DNA of 43,709 nucleotides. It comes from Clostridia bacterium (GTDB taxonomy: Bacteria; Bacillota; Clostridia; Oscillospirales; CAG-272). Below, one piece after another: positions 6,889-15,768 of this stretch. The notes below the pieces were generated by a model. That model was not told where the DNA came from, ran no database searches, and saw nothing but the letters and a program-made list of their open reading frames with translations. Positions within the stretch are counted from its first letter, which is position 1; every line of letters begins with the position of its first letter. Location: the NCBI GenBank assembly GCA_017461475.1, contig JAFTXX010000053.1, positions 1-43,709 on the forward strand. The letters are read 5' to 3'. The translations under genes were made by a program, and so were the position numbers.

Positions 6889-9800
6889 CAGTTCACTATT
6901 TCTTTGATTATGCGGAGCAGGTCCAATGTTGTGATGCTGCAGTCGTTTGAGATATCTGCGGCAGCTTTGTCTATCTCTACCGTGTTGCCTGCGATGTGCT
7001 TTATCGTGCGGATAACATCAACGAGAGAAATTTTTCCGTCGCCGTTTGCATCGCCGTAGAGGATGAGCTCTGCATCGGCGAATATTATCGCGTCGGCGTT
7101 TTCGTAGGCGGCGGTGAGTATATATTCGCCGCTGTCAGTTACTGAGAGTTCCTCTGCGGGGACGATGTAGTCACCGTGCACGGTGTAGAAATAGAGTTTC
7201 TTTGTATCAGTATCGGCGGGGAGCAGAATCTGCGAGCCTACACTGTCCGCAACGCGCACAAGGAGATTAAATGAGATGTCTTCGCCCGCACGTGCGCTTA
7301 CATTGTCGTAAATATTGCCGCATGTCGAAATTTCAAACTTATATGCTGCTTTGGCGGTGGTCACTGTTGCTGAGGCGGAATATTCACCGTAAAGAGTGCC
7401 TGCCAATGCACGCACGCGGTATGTGTATTCGGTGGAACTTTCGGCGGTCGTGTCTGTGTATTCGGAGTCGGCATCGGCGGCGATAACATCCCAGACGGTG
7501 CCGTCGGCGGTGCGTGAATACTCGTAGGAGTCTGCGCCGCCCGTTACGGCGGCAACAAGCGTTACAGTGCCGTCGTCATTTGCTGTCGCGGTGAGAGTGG
7601 GTGCTGCGGGGTAGGTGTACACGCCTTGTCCGCCCGTTGCGACATACTGATATGCGCCCGCGCGGTCGATGTAATATGCGTGCATGATATAGCGGTGAAA
7701 GGAACCGCTTTCAAGCTTTGAGTGTGTGTAGCTTACGGTATCGGTGTCATGAAGCTCGGTAAGGCGCGTATACTCGTTTCCGCTCGGCTCTTTGTAATAT
7801 ACGCGGTAGCCGTGGGTGCCGTCGATCTTGCTCCATTTGAGAGTGACAGAGTCGGTTGCAGAGGTCAGCGTAAAAGCGGGAGTCTTTGCAAAGGTCACGC
7901 TTTTTACATCGTACGCACCGCAGATGAGGCACTGACGCGCGACTTCGGTCACTTCGCCGTTTGTGTAGGTGTAGTAAACCGAATATAGATGTTCGCCGCT
8001 TGCATGGTAGTCGGCGGTGTCGACCGAAATGGTCTGGAGCTCGTCAAGCGCAATAGGCGTGCCGAAGCTCGGGTAGGATACCGAAACGCCGTTTACGCTT
8101 TTGGTTGTAAATGAGAAAGGTTTGAGATATGTGCTTCTCTCCGCCCACCAGGTTGAGCCTTCGGGAACTTCGGTTGAGGAATTTGCATGATAGTACATCC
8201 ACCATGCGCCGTCCTCGTCCTGCACAAACGAGCCATGACCCGTGCCGTAGATGCCGTTGCCTGAGGAGAAAAGCGAGGTCGGACTCTTGTACCAACTGTC
8301 GGCGCTCAGCGGGTTTGTACCCGTTAGGGTAAGTGCGCCGTAGCAGTAATACTGCGTCCAGGAACCGCTTGCCGAATAGATGATATGAGTTGTGCCGTCG
8401 GGCGCGGTGAGGACCTGCGGGCCTTCGTTAACATCGGGAGTATCGTGTGTTTCCCAGTCGTATTCGGGTTTGGAAAGCAGTACGCGCTCGCTTGAAATTG
8501 TATACGGGTTTGACATCTGTGCAATGTAGATGTCCTGACGGACATCGGTGTCGCCTTCCCAGCCTGACCATACAAAGTAGAGTTTGCCGTCAAGCACCAT
8601 TACGGTGCCGTCTATCGCCCACTTGTTTGTTGAGTCGGATATCTTACCTACCATTTCGTAGTCGCTGAGGGCATTTTCGGGTTCGGTGGCACGGAGAACG
8701 TACATGCGGTGGTTTGCGTTTGCGCCGTCATCGGCGGCAACATAGATGTACCAGCCCGCGTTATCCTTGCCGACGGTGTCAGCGTCAAAATAGTGAAGTT
8801 CGGGTGCCCAATAGTCGTGCTGAGCGCCCTCAATATCGGTCATGGATGCGTTGAATACCTGGCGGCGCTGAGTGGAAAGTTCGCCGAAAGGCAGATTTTC
8901 ATGCACTGCAATCTTTACACCCGCGTACGATACGCCGTCAATTGTCGTACCCGAGGAATAGCAGTAGTAATAAAGTCCGTCTTTTTCAATTACATACGGG
9001 TCTGCGAGCGTACCGATGGGGTTGGCAAAGGATGCGCTTTCCTCGGCGGCGCTTGATGTGGAAGTAACTTCGCTCTTGAGCGGGAAGCCCTTGATAATGT
9101 CGCTTGAAAGCACATCGGGGTCGTATTTGAGAAGAACGCTGCCGACGACACCGTAGCCGACGAAGTCAGAGTTGAATTTGCCGCCCGTAACTACTACGGT
9201 TGCGTCGCCGAGTGGCATTTTTGTAAGTGCGGTAGTCTCAACCGAACTTTCCGCAAGGCGGAAACGTGCGTTGAACGTGCCGCCCGTGATGCGTATAAGA
9301 ACGTTTGCGGTGAAGTCCGCGTCGGTGATGTAAGATGTGTCAGAGGGCATGGTGCCGAGGCGACGGATGCCAAGGACAGCACCGTTAAAAGTACCGCCCG
9401 AAATCTCCATGTAAACTCTGCCGGTGTGAACGTTCATGCCGGTTGCGGTGACGTAATTTTCAAATGTACCGCCCTTTATGATAACCGAAACATCGCCCGA
9501 GAGGTTGGAAACGGGGTTAGACGAGGAAGTGCGGCGGTGACCACCGTAAATGCCGTACCATGTGCCGCTGTAAACGTGGATGGAGTAGTCGTCTGAGAGG
9601 GAAGAACCGCTAAGCGTGCCGGGGTTGTTCCATCCTGCGATAAGCACGGGGTAGTTGAAGGTGTCAAGTCCCGAGTCGTTGGTTACGTTTACATCGTAGC
9701 CGAAGCCGAAGTTGTGGCAGCGGCCCGAAATTGCAACGCCCGAGGCTGTCATGGAGAGGTTGATGTTTTCAAAAAACGTGTCGTTGCTGAACGCCATGCC

Positions 9801-10160
9801 CGCGCCTATAACCATTTTTGCGCTGTTCGTCTTGCGGTAGTCAACGCCGCCGTATACGGATGTGTAAACCACGGTGCCACCTATATCCGCGGGCGCATAA
9901 CTTGACGAAACGGCGACACTGCCCGAGACAACAATGGTACCGCCGCCGACTTTGCGGAGATATGCGTTTGCTTTGGAGAGGGTCTTCAGCGCCGCATCGG
10001 CGGAAGTACCAGCGTTTGTATCGGCGCCGTTTGTGTTGTCAACAAAGTAAACCGCGTCGGTACCCGGGGTAAAGGATACATCCTCGGCACCTGCCGCCAC
10101 TGTCATTGCAAAAATACTCAGAATGAGTATAAAAGCGAGAAATAATTTTTTATTCTTCAT
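6888..10160 (-). CDS. Large secreted beta-helix / GH43 / FN3 / dockerin protein
   Basis: 1090 residues. Signal peptide (1-25); a parallel beta-helix-like region (about 33-365) with repeated GGTF turns; a GH43 five-bladed propeller (about 375-705) with the expected triad: D387 in LADPYVIEKDG, D517 in KWAIDGTVM and E579 in VNEGPQVL, plus WAPELHYF and GTGHGSFVQDEDGAWWMYYHA-like strands; two fibronectin III-like domains (about 755-850 and 852-936); an unrecognised beta domain (940-1033); and a C-terminal type I dockerin made of GDANGDGKISLVDVIRTIK and the weaker DISNDCSITTLDLLRIIK. GH43 enzymes act on arabinoxylan, arabinan or similar glycans. The dockerin predicts attachment to a cohesin scaffold. 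AGGAGGA lies 6 bases before the ATG. Transcribed alone, convergent with the SLH gene. The precise substrate is not deducible. Confidence 0.9.
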   Translation of the reverse strand: MKNKKLFLAFILILSIFAMTVAAGAEDVSFTPGTDAVYFVDNTNGADTNAGTSADAALKTLSKANAYLRKVGGGTIVVSGSVAVSSSYAPADIGGTVVYTSVYGGVDYRKTNSAKMVIGAGMAFSNDTFFENINLSMTASGVAISGRCHNFGFGYDVNVTNDSGLDTFNYPVLIAGWNNPGTLSGSSLSDDYSIHVYSGTWYGIYGGHRRTSSSNPVSNLSGDVSVIIKGGTFENYVTATGMNVHTGRVYMEISGGTFNGAVLGIRRLGTMPSDTSYITDADFTANVLIRITGGTFNARFRLAESSVETTALTKMPLGDATVVVTGGKFNSDFVGYGVVGSVLLKYDPDVLSSDIIKGFPLKSEVTSTSSAAEESASFANPIGTLADPYVIEKDGLYYYCYSSGTTIDGVSYAGVKIAVHENLPFGELSTQRRQVFNASMTDIEGAQHDYWAPELHYFDADTVGKDNAGWYIYVAADDGANANHRMYVLRATEPENALSDYEMVGKISDSTNKWAIDGTVMVLDGKLYFVWSGWEGDTDVRQDIYIAQMSNPYTISSERVLLSKPEYDWETHDTPDVNEGPQVLTAPDGTTHIIYSASGSWTQYYCYGALTLTGTNPLSADSWYKSPTSLFSSGNGIYGTGHGSFVQDEDGAWWMYYHANSSTEVPEGSTWWAERSTYLKPFSFTTKSVNGVSVSYPSFGTPIALDELQTISVDTADYHASGEHLYSVYYTYTNGEVTEVARQCLICGAYDVKSVTFAKTPAFTLTSATDSVTLKWSKIDGTHGYRVYYKEPSGNEYTRLTELHDTDTVSYTHSKLESGSFHRYIMHAYYIDRAGAYQYVATGGQGVYTYPAAPTLTATANDDGTVTLVAAVTGGADSYEYSRTADGTVWDVIAADADSEYTDTTAESSTEYTYRVRALAGTLYGEYSASATVTTAKAAYKFEISTCGNIYDNVSARAGEDISFNLLVRVADSVGSQILLPADTDTKKLYFYTVHGDYIVPAEELSVTDSGEYILTAAYENADAIIFADAELILYGDANGDGKISLVDVIRTIKHIAGNTVEIDKAAADISNDCSITTLDLLRIIKEIVN

Positions 10161-10278
10161 AAAATCCTCCTGAAATTTGTTCTATATATTAATAATAGTA
10201 AAAAAATAATGTCAAATCAATACAAAAAATCATCGTATCTGCTGCATTTTTTGTACCTATCGACAAGAGGCATGGCGT

Positions 10279-10305
10279 AAAACAAAACAACGCCGTCGGG
10301 CGTTG
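10279..10305 (-). terminator. Intrinsic terminator after DUF1294
   Basis: CAACGCC (10288-10294) pairs with GGCGTTG (10299-10305); on the minus strand this is followed by TTTTGTTTT. It starts a few bases beyond the DUF1294 stop codon. Confidence 0.75.
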
Positions 10306-10311
10306 CTTGTT

Positions 10312-10608
10312 TTATCTTATCATATAAATGCCGCCGCAGAGGAGGGCTGTCCACAAAAGCGTAAGTATTCCTATTTTTAAAAGCAGACCGTCGTGGGCTT
10401 TCGTTTTGTGGTGTATAAGCAACATGCAGAGCAGAGTGCCTATACCGCCGCCGAGAATTGAAAAGCGCACAAATGTGCGCTCGGGCACGCGGCGCACACT
10501 GCCGCGCTTGCGGCGGCTGATGTGCTTGTCATAGAGGACGACCGCCGCCGCGATAAGATTTATGGCGGCGAGGTAGCAAAGCGAAATTATAAATATCTGT
10601 TCTTTCAT
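10312..10608 (-). CDS. DUF1294 small membrane protein
   Basis: 98 residues with three predicted membrane segments (about 6-26, 46-66 and 78-96). The DUF1294 core is clear: a DK (VLYDKHISRR) followed by RRVPERTFVRFSILGGGIG and then HHKTKAHDG, matching the family pattern DK..A....RRIPE..L...A..GG..G......F.HKT....F. The function of the family is unknown. The gene overlaps tmcAL by 4 bases, so it is cotranslated with a tRNA-modification gene; I infer no functional link from this alone. Confidence 0.87.
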   Translation of the reverse strand: MKEQIFIISLCYLAAINLIAAAVVLYDKHISRRKRGSVRRVPERTFVRFSILGGGIGTLLCMLLIHHKTKAHDGLLLKIGILTLLWTALLCGGIYMIR

Positions 10609-11750
10609 TTTATTATAGGTGATTTTAAAAGGAAGTTGTACCGACCCTCAAAGCAGAGGGCAAAGGCGCGCTCCGCCAATAAATTTTTGTCGTACTGGGC
10701 AAAAGCCTCGGGTGTCATTTTTTCAAAGCTTGAGGGTTTTGTGATTACCTCGATGTCTTTTATCTGTCTGATAACAGCTCTGCCGCGTGTATTTGCTCCG
10801 AATATTCGGGTGATATATACGGGGGCGTCCAGGTCTTCGCGCGTAACGTCAAACAGGGCATAGAGTATAAGACGCGATATCTCGGAGACGGTGCAGTGCT
10901 TTGCCGCGGAGAGTTTTTTGAGCTCAGCGACGCTTTTGACTCTTGCCGCCGCCATTCCGATATGTCTCAGAAGTCCGTCGCTTGAATATGCTATGTCGCT
11001 TTGCAGGGGAACGGACAGTTTCAGCAGTATCGCGCTTGACAGCTTTTCAATGTCAGCGCCGAAAAGACCGTCGTCGTATGCTTTTTTGTATACTTTTTCT
11101 GCCACGGGCGGCACTTTGCCGCGCAGTGCATCAATGCCGTGCTCGGCGATGTCCTGCCTTATCGAAGTTGCCGATGGGAAACCGCCCTCTCCGCTTTTGA
11201 AATCGCCGACGCGTTTTATTGTGTAAGGCTCTATGGAATACCCGCCGCTTTTTATAGCGCGCATATATTCATATGCGAGTATGTCGTTGGGACCGCTTGC
11301 GAGCTCTTCGCCGTAGAGTTCTTTATATACCTTGTCAAAGGTGCGAGTTTTGCTGACGGCACGGCTTTCTCTTTCCACCGCGTCGCGCAGTTCTTCGCTG
11401 TCAAGCCGCGCAATAGTGGTTTTCAGCGTTTCGATGCTGCCGCACTCACTTCCGAAAGCGAGCATGTCCGCACCTATCTTTGCGGCAATTTCAACGCCCG
11501 CACGGGTAAAAGTGCCCGCGGGCGCGCTTGAAAAAGGGAACGGCAGTTCAAGCACGAGGTCAGCACCGCACTCCAGTGCCGCTTCCGCGCGCACATACGG
11601 TGTTGTGATATACGGTTCGCCGCGCTGTGAAAATATACCGCCCATTATCGCGGTAACCGTGGCGTCGGGGAACGCACGGCGTATCTCACTCAGTTGGTAT
11701 TCGTGTCCCATGTGAAACGGGTTGTATTCGGTTATAACAGCAATATGCAC
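10605..11750 (-). CDS. tmcAL: tRNA(Met) cytidine acetate ligase
   Basis: About 381 residues of the TmcAL (YlbM) family, which activates acetate with ATP to make N4-acetylcytidine at the wobble position of elongator tRNA-Met. The N-terminus has the nucleotidyltransferase signature ITEYNPFHMGHEYQL (HxGH-type) and IMGGIFSQRGEP; later come ELPFPFSSAP, PNDILAYEY and a C-terminal helical part. The GTG at 11750 is preferred over the in-frame GTG at 11759 because GAGAGG abuts the latter but is about 6 bases from the former, and the family usually starts 5-7 residues before YNPFH. It overlaps DUF1294 downstream. Confidence 0.92.
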   Translation of the reverse strand: MHIAVITEYNPFHMGHEYQLSEIRRAFPDATVTAIMGGIFSQRGEPYITTPYVRAEAALECGADLVLELPFPFSSAPAGTFTRAGVEIAAKIGADMLAFGSECGSIETLKTTIARLDSEELRDAVERESRAVSKTRTFDKVYKELYGEELASGPNDILAYEYMRAIKSGGYSIEPYTIKRVGDFKSGEGGFPSATSIRQDIAEHGIDALRGKVPPVAEKVYKKAYDDGLFGADIEKLSSAILLKLSVPLQSDIAYSSDGLLRHIGMAAARVKSVAELKKLSAAKHCTVSEISRLILYALFDVTREDLDAPVYITRIFGANTRGRAVIRQIKDIEVITKPSSFEKMTPEAFAQYDKNLLAERAFALCFEGRYNFLLKSPIIK

Positions 11751-11806
11751 GGTGTTCACCTCTCAGTCGGTATTAGTATAACACAAAAGTGTGTGAAATG
11801 GTAGGA

Positions 11807-12010
11807 GAAATTAATGTTTAGCGGAGTAGGCAAACATCTCCCCGCAAGATCCTTCACTTTGCTGCGCTCCGTTCGAGGATGACAAGCAGGGGAAGTTACA
11901 GTGCGTAAGCAAAAGCTTTTTTAGCACTATGCTTAACCCCGCCCTTGTCATCCTTGAGCGTAAGCGTTGCGATCTCGGGCGGCGATGTTTGTAGCATAAA
12001 CATCAGCTTG
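11807..12010. repeat. Composite palindromic intergenic repeat, copy C
   Basis: Same orientation as copy B: AAATTAATGTTTA at the left end, CTCCCCGCAAGATCCTTCAC, GAGGATGACAAGCAGGGG, then CCCGCCCTTGTCATCCTTG, GATCTCGGGCGGCGATG and TAAACATCAG at the right. It fills most of the 305-bp gap between the start of tmcAL and the end of the sialidase remnant. Confidence 0.9.
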
Positions 12011-12025
12011 CCTTCAAAACCGAAA

Positions 12026-12050
12026 AAGCACCGAGATTTGCTCGGTGCTT
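12026..12050 (-). terminator. Intrinsic terminator after the dockerin-sialidase remnant
   Basis: AAGCACCGAG/CTCGGTGCTT with a 5-base loop, followed on the minus strand by TTTCGGTTTT and lying just past the stop codon at 12056-12058. Confidence 0.88.
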
Positions 12051-12055
12051 TTGGC

Positions 12056-13423
12056 TTATTTGATTGATGTTACTCTGTCAAGCGTACTTCTTTCTATGGT
12101 TTCGCCGCTATGCTCTTTGATGTAATCTTCGGTGAAAATGCCGTGGTATACTCTGCCGTAGTTGTAACGGTCGCGGTCGAATACGACGTGAATCTGTTCA
12201 ACGCCGTCGACGGTGACGGTGGACACATCGGGGTATGTGGTGTAGGATGTGTACAGTGTAATTGAATATGGCCATGTTTTGCCGTCGTCATATGAGAGTG
12301 CCGCGGTCATCATTGTGCGTCCGCTCTCGGCATTGTAGACCATGAACAGCGCGCCGCTTTCAAGGCGTGTGATATGTATGTGCGGTTGGAAAACAGCGAC
12401 GCGCCCGCCTTTGTCTCACGCAATGTGCAGCCTTCGCCCGCTTCGAGCACGGCAAGACTGTCAAGGAATTTAAGGTCGGCAAACTCATTGTCGCTCAGCA
12501 TATCCTCTTTGAAACTTACGGTGTCAAAGTCGTCTCGGGTGAAGTTGTTATCCTTGTCGAGTACAAGCCATGTGTTTGGCATATCGTAGGACACGCCCTC
12601 GTCACTGCCGTAAACATAGTAATTTGTACTGTCCGCGCTGTCGGTATTGCGGAGGGAAAGGAGCATGCGGGTCTTGCCGAAGGCATACCCCTCGGGCATA
12701 CGGAGAAAGTCGTAGCTTGCAAACAAACTTACCTTATATCCGTCGTAAGTTTTTTCATAGGTGTAGTAAAAGGTGTCGTTCTCGGCGGATGGGTCGGCAA
12801 CCTCGTCCGAAGTCACCGCGGCAAAGCCGCCGTCCGCGTCGGAGTAGCGGCAGAGTTTATAGTTGCCGCCGGCGTCGCACTGGAAGTACACTGCAAAACG
12901 GTCGCCGCGCATAATTGAGTTTGCCGCCTGCAGATGAACGGTAACATTGTCGTTGCTGCCTACGCTGCCCGAACTTGTGTAAATAACGGGGTCGACTACG
13001 GTTGCGTAAACCTTGATACCGCCCGTGACATATTCGGCAGAGTATGTCGCCGTTGCGGTGCCGGTAGCACTAAGCGATATGCTTAGTTCTTTTTCGCAGA
13101 AATCTTCAATATATGATATCGGATAGTATTCGCGAATAGGGGTCTTTATGGGGTCTGTCATGCCTGTCACCACTTTCATAATGCGCAATGCGTCTGAAAT
13201 GCTTATTTTTCCGTTACCGTCCGCGTCCGACACGACAGTGTCTTTGACGTCTTTGTCGAGAATCTCTCTCAGAAACAGAAGTACGTCGCTTATGTCATAG
13301 TCGCCGTCCCCCGTTCATGTCGCCGCGATATGTGTAAACATAGCCGTCGTCCTCGGGCGTTACAGCCGAAACGCTTATACATGCAAAAAGCATGACGAGC
13401 AAAAATAAAAACGATTTTTTCAT
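12056..13423 (-). pseudogene. Broken secreted dockerin-CBM-like-sialidase gene
   Basis: The start is the ATG at 13423 with GGAGG 5 bases upstream. The first frame gives a signal peptide (MKKSFLFLLVMLFACISVSA) and the opening of a dockerin (YTYRGDMNG), then ends early after a five-base C run at 13308-13312 (G on the coding strand). Removing one base restores DMNGDGDYDISDVLLFLREI joined to SDADGNGKISISDALRIMK, a full N-terminal type I dockerin. The frame continues to about 12360 through a beta-sandwich domain resembling CBM9/DOMON. A second frame break near 12345-12400 joins it to a sialidase/BNR tail (HITRLESGALFMVYN, LSYDDGKTWP, HVVFDRDRY, FTEDYI). Only about 110 residues of sialidase remain, so most of that catalytic domain has been deleted. 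Sequencing error could explain the first break but not the missing domain. Confidence 0.8.
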
Positions 13424-13542
13424 ACACACCTCCGTAAAGTATCTGTAAATTAATTATAAATTTACACTGATTTGAAAACAACATGAAATATCATCAAAAG
13501 CCGCGAAAAAACAACGGTATTCTTAGAATTTCGTTAAAAATG

Positions 13543-13571
13543 TAGACATCGCGAAAAAACAGTGCTACAAT
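13543..13571 (+). promoter_or_regulatory. Sigma-A promoter of the araC-type gene
   Basis: TAGACA at 13543-13548, 17-bp spacer, TACAAT at 13566-13571, with the start codon only 17 bases further on. It lies in the 165-bp divergent region shared with the dockerin-sialidase remnant. Confidence 0.7.
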
Positions 13572-13588
13572 AAACGCGAGGTGAGACT

Positions 13589-14425
13589 ATGTACAGCGAC
13601 ATTCCCATGCTTCGCGCGGAAGAAAAGATACCCGATAAAACGGGCATCACGATACGCACTCTGAATAAACAGAGCGGTTCCCGCTGCGGGATACATTGGC
13701 ACGATTATTACACGCTCGATATCATCCTTGCGGGAAACGGCACGCATTATATCAACAGTACCGCGTACAAAATAGAGCGCGGCGGTATATTTCTTATCCG
13801 CCCGTCGGACATTCACTACATCGACGGCTCGGAGGATTTTCATGGATTTTTTATACGGTTTACCGAGCAGGCGATACCCGAGAAATACCGCGGTATAGTG
13901 CATAACTGCCGCAACACAATGCAGGTGGGCGAAAAAGAACTCGACGCACTGCGTGTTTACTGCGAGGCGGTTCAGAGCGGCAACGTGCGGTTGGCAGAGG
14001 GGTGTGCGTCACCGTGGGAGAGCGACATAATAGCGCACAATTTTTCACTTTTGCTGCTTGCCCTTGCAAGCGATACGCCTGTCGACGGAACCGACTTAAA
14101 AAGCGATGAAAAAATCACAACGCTTATGCACTATCTCGATATACATTTCCGCGAAAACATCACCGTGGAAAAGGCGGCGGCCATTGCAAATGTTTCACCG
14201 TCGTATTTCCCCGCGTATTTCCGCAAAAATGTCGGCACATCGTACATGGAGCATCTGCTTTCGCTGCGTATAAATTACGCCTGCGCGCTGCTCGGCAGCG
14301 GATTTTCAATTACGGACAGTTGCTTTTCAAGCGGCTTCGGCTCGCTCTCGCATTTCAACAGCATATTCAAACGCAAAATGGGTATAACTCCCAGTAAATA
14401 CAAAAAACAACAGATGAACCCGTAA
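13589..14425 (+). CDS. AraC-family transcriptional regulator with cupin sensor domain
   Basis: 278 residues. An N-terminal cupin-like sensing domain (about 15-100: HWHDYYTLDIILAGNGTHYI, GGIFLIRPSDIHYI) is followed by a C-terminal double helix-turn-helix (about 175-273: ENITVEKAAAIANVSPSYFP, YMEHLLSLRINYACALL, SGFGSLSHFNSIFKRKMGITP). This is the XylS/AraC architecture used to activate carbohydrate-use genes on binding a sugar or related ligand. It is divergent from the dockerin-sialidase remnant, which suggests that gene or the nearby GH43 gene as a target; this is inference. GAGGTGA lies 5 bases before the ATG. Confidence 0.93.
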   Translation: MYSDIPMLRAEEKIPDKTGITIRTLNKQSGSRCGIHWHDYYTLDIILAGNGTHYINSTAYKIERGGIFLIRPSDIHYIDGSEDFHGFFIRFTEQAIPEKYRGIVHNCRNTMQVGEKELDALRVYCEAVQSGNVRLAEGCASPWESDIIAHNFSLLLLALASDTPVDGTDLKSDEKITTLMHYLDIHFRENITVEKAAAIANVSPSYFPAYFRKNVGTSYMEHLLSLRINYACALLGSGFSITDSCFSSGFGSLSHFNSIFKRKMGITPSKYKKQQMNP

Positions 14426-14441
14426 AATTTTTGTATTTTTG

Positions 14442-14470
14442 TTGAAATTACGGAAAACAGCGTGTATAAT
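14442..14470 (+). promoter_or_regulatory. Sigma-A promoter of ackA
   Basis: TTGAAA at 14442-14447, a 17-bp spacer and a consensus TATAAT at 14465-14470, about 41 bases before the ackA start. Confidence 0.88.
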
Positions 14471-14511
14471 TAAATAGTTAATAAAAAAATATCTTTCGGA
14501 GGATACATAAA

Positions 14512-15714
14512 ATGAATGTACTTGTTGTAAACGCAGGTTCCAGCTCGCTCAAGTATCAGCTTTTTGACACTACCGCAGGCGTTGTTCGCGCTAAGGGTCT
14601 TTGCGAGAGAATCGGCATCGACGGCAAAATCAAGCACACAAATCTTGAAACCGGCGCGGTTTATGAAAAGGAAATCGCAATGGCTAACCACACTGTTGCA
14701 ACCAAAATCGTTATTGACGCTCTTACCAGCGCCGAGTACGGCAGTGTTAAGGACATGGCTGAAATTGAGGCAGTAGGTCACAGAGTTGTGCACGGCGGTG
14801 CATACTTCTCCGAGTCCGTGCTCGTTACTCCCGAGGTTATGGAAAAGCTCGAGCTCTGCCGCGACCTCGCTCCTCTCCACACCCCCGCTCACATCATGGG
14901 TATTGAGGGCTGCACCGAGGCTATGCCCGGCACTCCTCAGGTTCTCGTATTTGACACCGCTTTCCACACCGCAACCATGCCCGAGCATGTTTATACATAC
15001 CCGCTCGAGTATGAGTTCTGCCAGAAGTACGCGGTTCGCCGTTACGGCGCACACGGCACTTCTCACCGCTATGTAGCAGGCGAGTGCGCAAAGCTTCTCG
15101 GCGGCGCTGAGGGCACAAAAATCGTTACCTGCCACCTCGGAAACGGCTCGTCCATTTCCGCAGTTAAGGACGGCAAGGTTCTCGACACTTCCATGGGCTT
15201 CACTCCTCTCGCAGGTATCGAGATGGGCACCCGCTGCGGTGACATCGACCCCGCAATCGTTCCTTATATTATGACTAAGACCGGTATGACCCCTGATGAA
15301 GTTAATAACTACATGAACAAGAAGTGCGGCTTCCTCGGCGTTTCGGGCGTATCTTCCGACTGCCGCGACGTTGCAAGCGCAGCTAAGGAAGGCAATCATC
15401 GCGCACAGCTCGCTCTCGATATCGTTGTATACGAAATTCAGAAGTTCATCGGCGCTTACACCGTTGCAATGGGCGGTCTCGACGCTGTAGTATTCACCGC
15501 AGGTATCGGCGAAAACGACTGCGGCATGCGTGAAAGAGTTTGCGCAGGTCTCGAATTCCTCGGCGTTGATTTCGACAAGGAAAAGAACCAGGGCCGCTAC
15601 AGCGAAGCAACCGAGCTCACAAAGCCCGGTTCCAAGGTAAAGGTATTTATGATTCCTACAAATGAGGAACTTGTTATTGCAAAAGATACCGAAGCTATTG
15701 TTAATGCTCTGTAA
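14512..15714 (+). CDS. ackA: Acetate kinase
   Basis: 400 residues, standard length. It interconverts acetyl phosphate and acetate with ATP formation, the last step of fermentative acetate production. Signature regions: VLVVNAGSSSLKYQLFD at the N-terminus, VGHRVVHGGAYFSE, PLHTPAHIMGIEG, VFDTAFHTATMPEHVY, RRYGAHGTSHRYV, HLGNGSSISAVKDGK and GFTPLAGIEMGTRCGDIDP. GGAGG is well placed before the ATG. Codon use is strongly biased, consistent with high expression. It has its own promoter and terminator and no phosphotransacetylase gene beside it in this window, so pta must be elsewhere or replaced. Confidence 0.98.
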   Translation: MNVLVVNAGSSSLKYQLFDTTAGVVRAKGLCERIGIDGKIKHTNLETGAVYEKEIAMANHTVATKIVIDALTSAEYGSVKDMAEIEAVGHRVVHGGAYFSESVLVTPEVMEKLELCRDLAPLHTPAHIMGIEGCTEAMPGTPQVLVFDTAFHTATMPEHVYTYPLEYEFCQKYAVRRYGAHGTSHRYVAGECAKLLGGAEGTKIVTCHLGNGSSISAVKDGKVLDTSMGFTPLAGIEMGTRCGDIDPAIVPYIMTKTGMTPDEVNNYMNKKCGFLGVSGVSSDCRDVASAAKEGNHRAQLALDIVVYEIQKFIGAYTVAMGGLDAVVFTAGIGENDCGMRERVCAGLEFLGVDFDKEKNQGRYSEATELTKPGSKVKVFMIPTNEELVIAKDTEAIVNAL

Positions 15715-15728
15715 GACAAAAATATGGA

Positions 15729-15753
15729 AGCGCCCCCGCGGGGGCGCTTTTTA
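15729..15753 (+). terminator. Intrinsic terminator of ackA
   Basis: A perfect GC-rich palindrome AGCGCCCCCG/CGGGGGCGCT at 15729-15748 followed by a run of T, 14 bases after the ackA stop. Confidence 0.93.
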
Positions 15754-15768
15754 CTTTGCTGAATTGTG

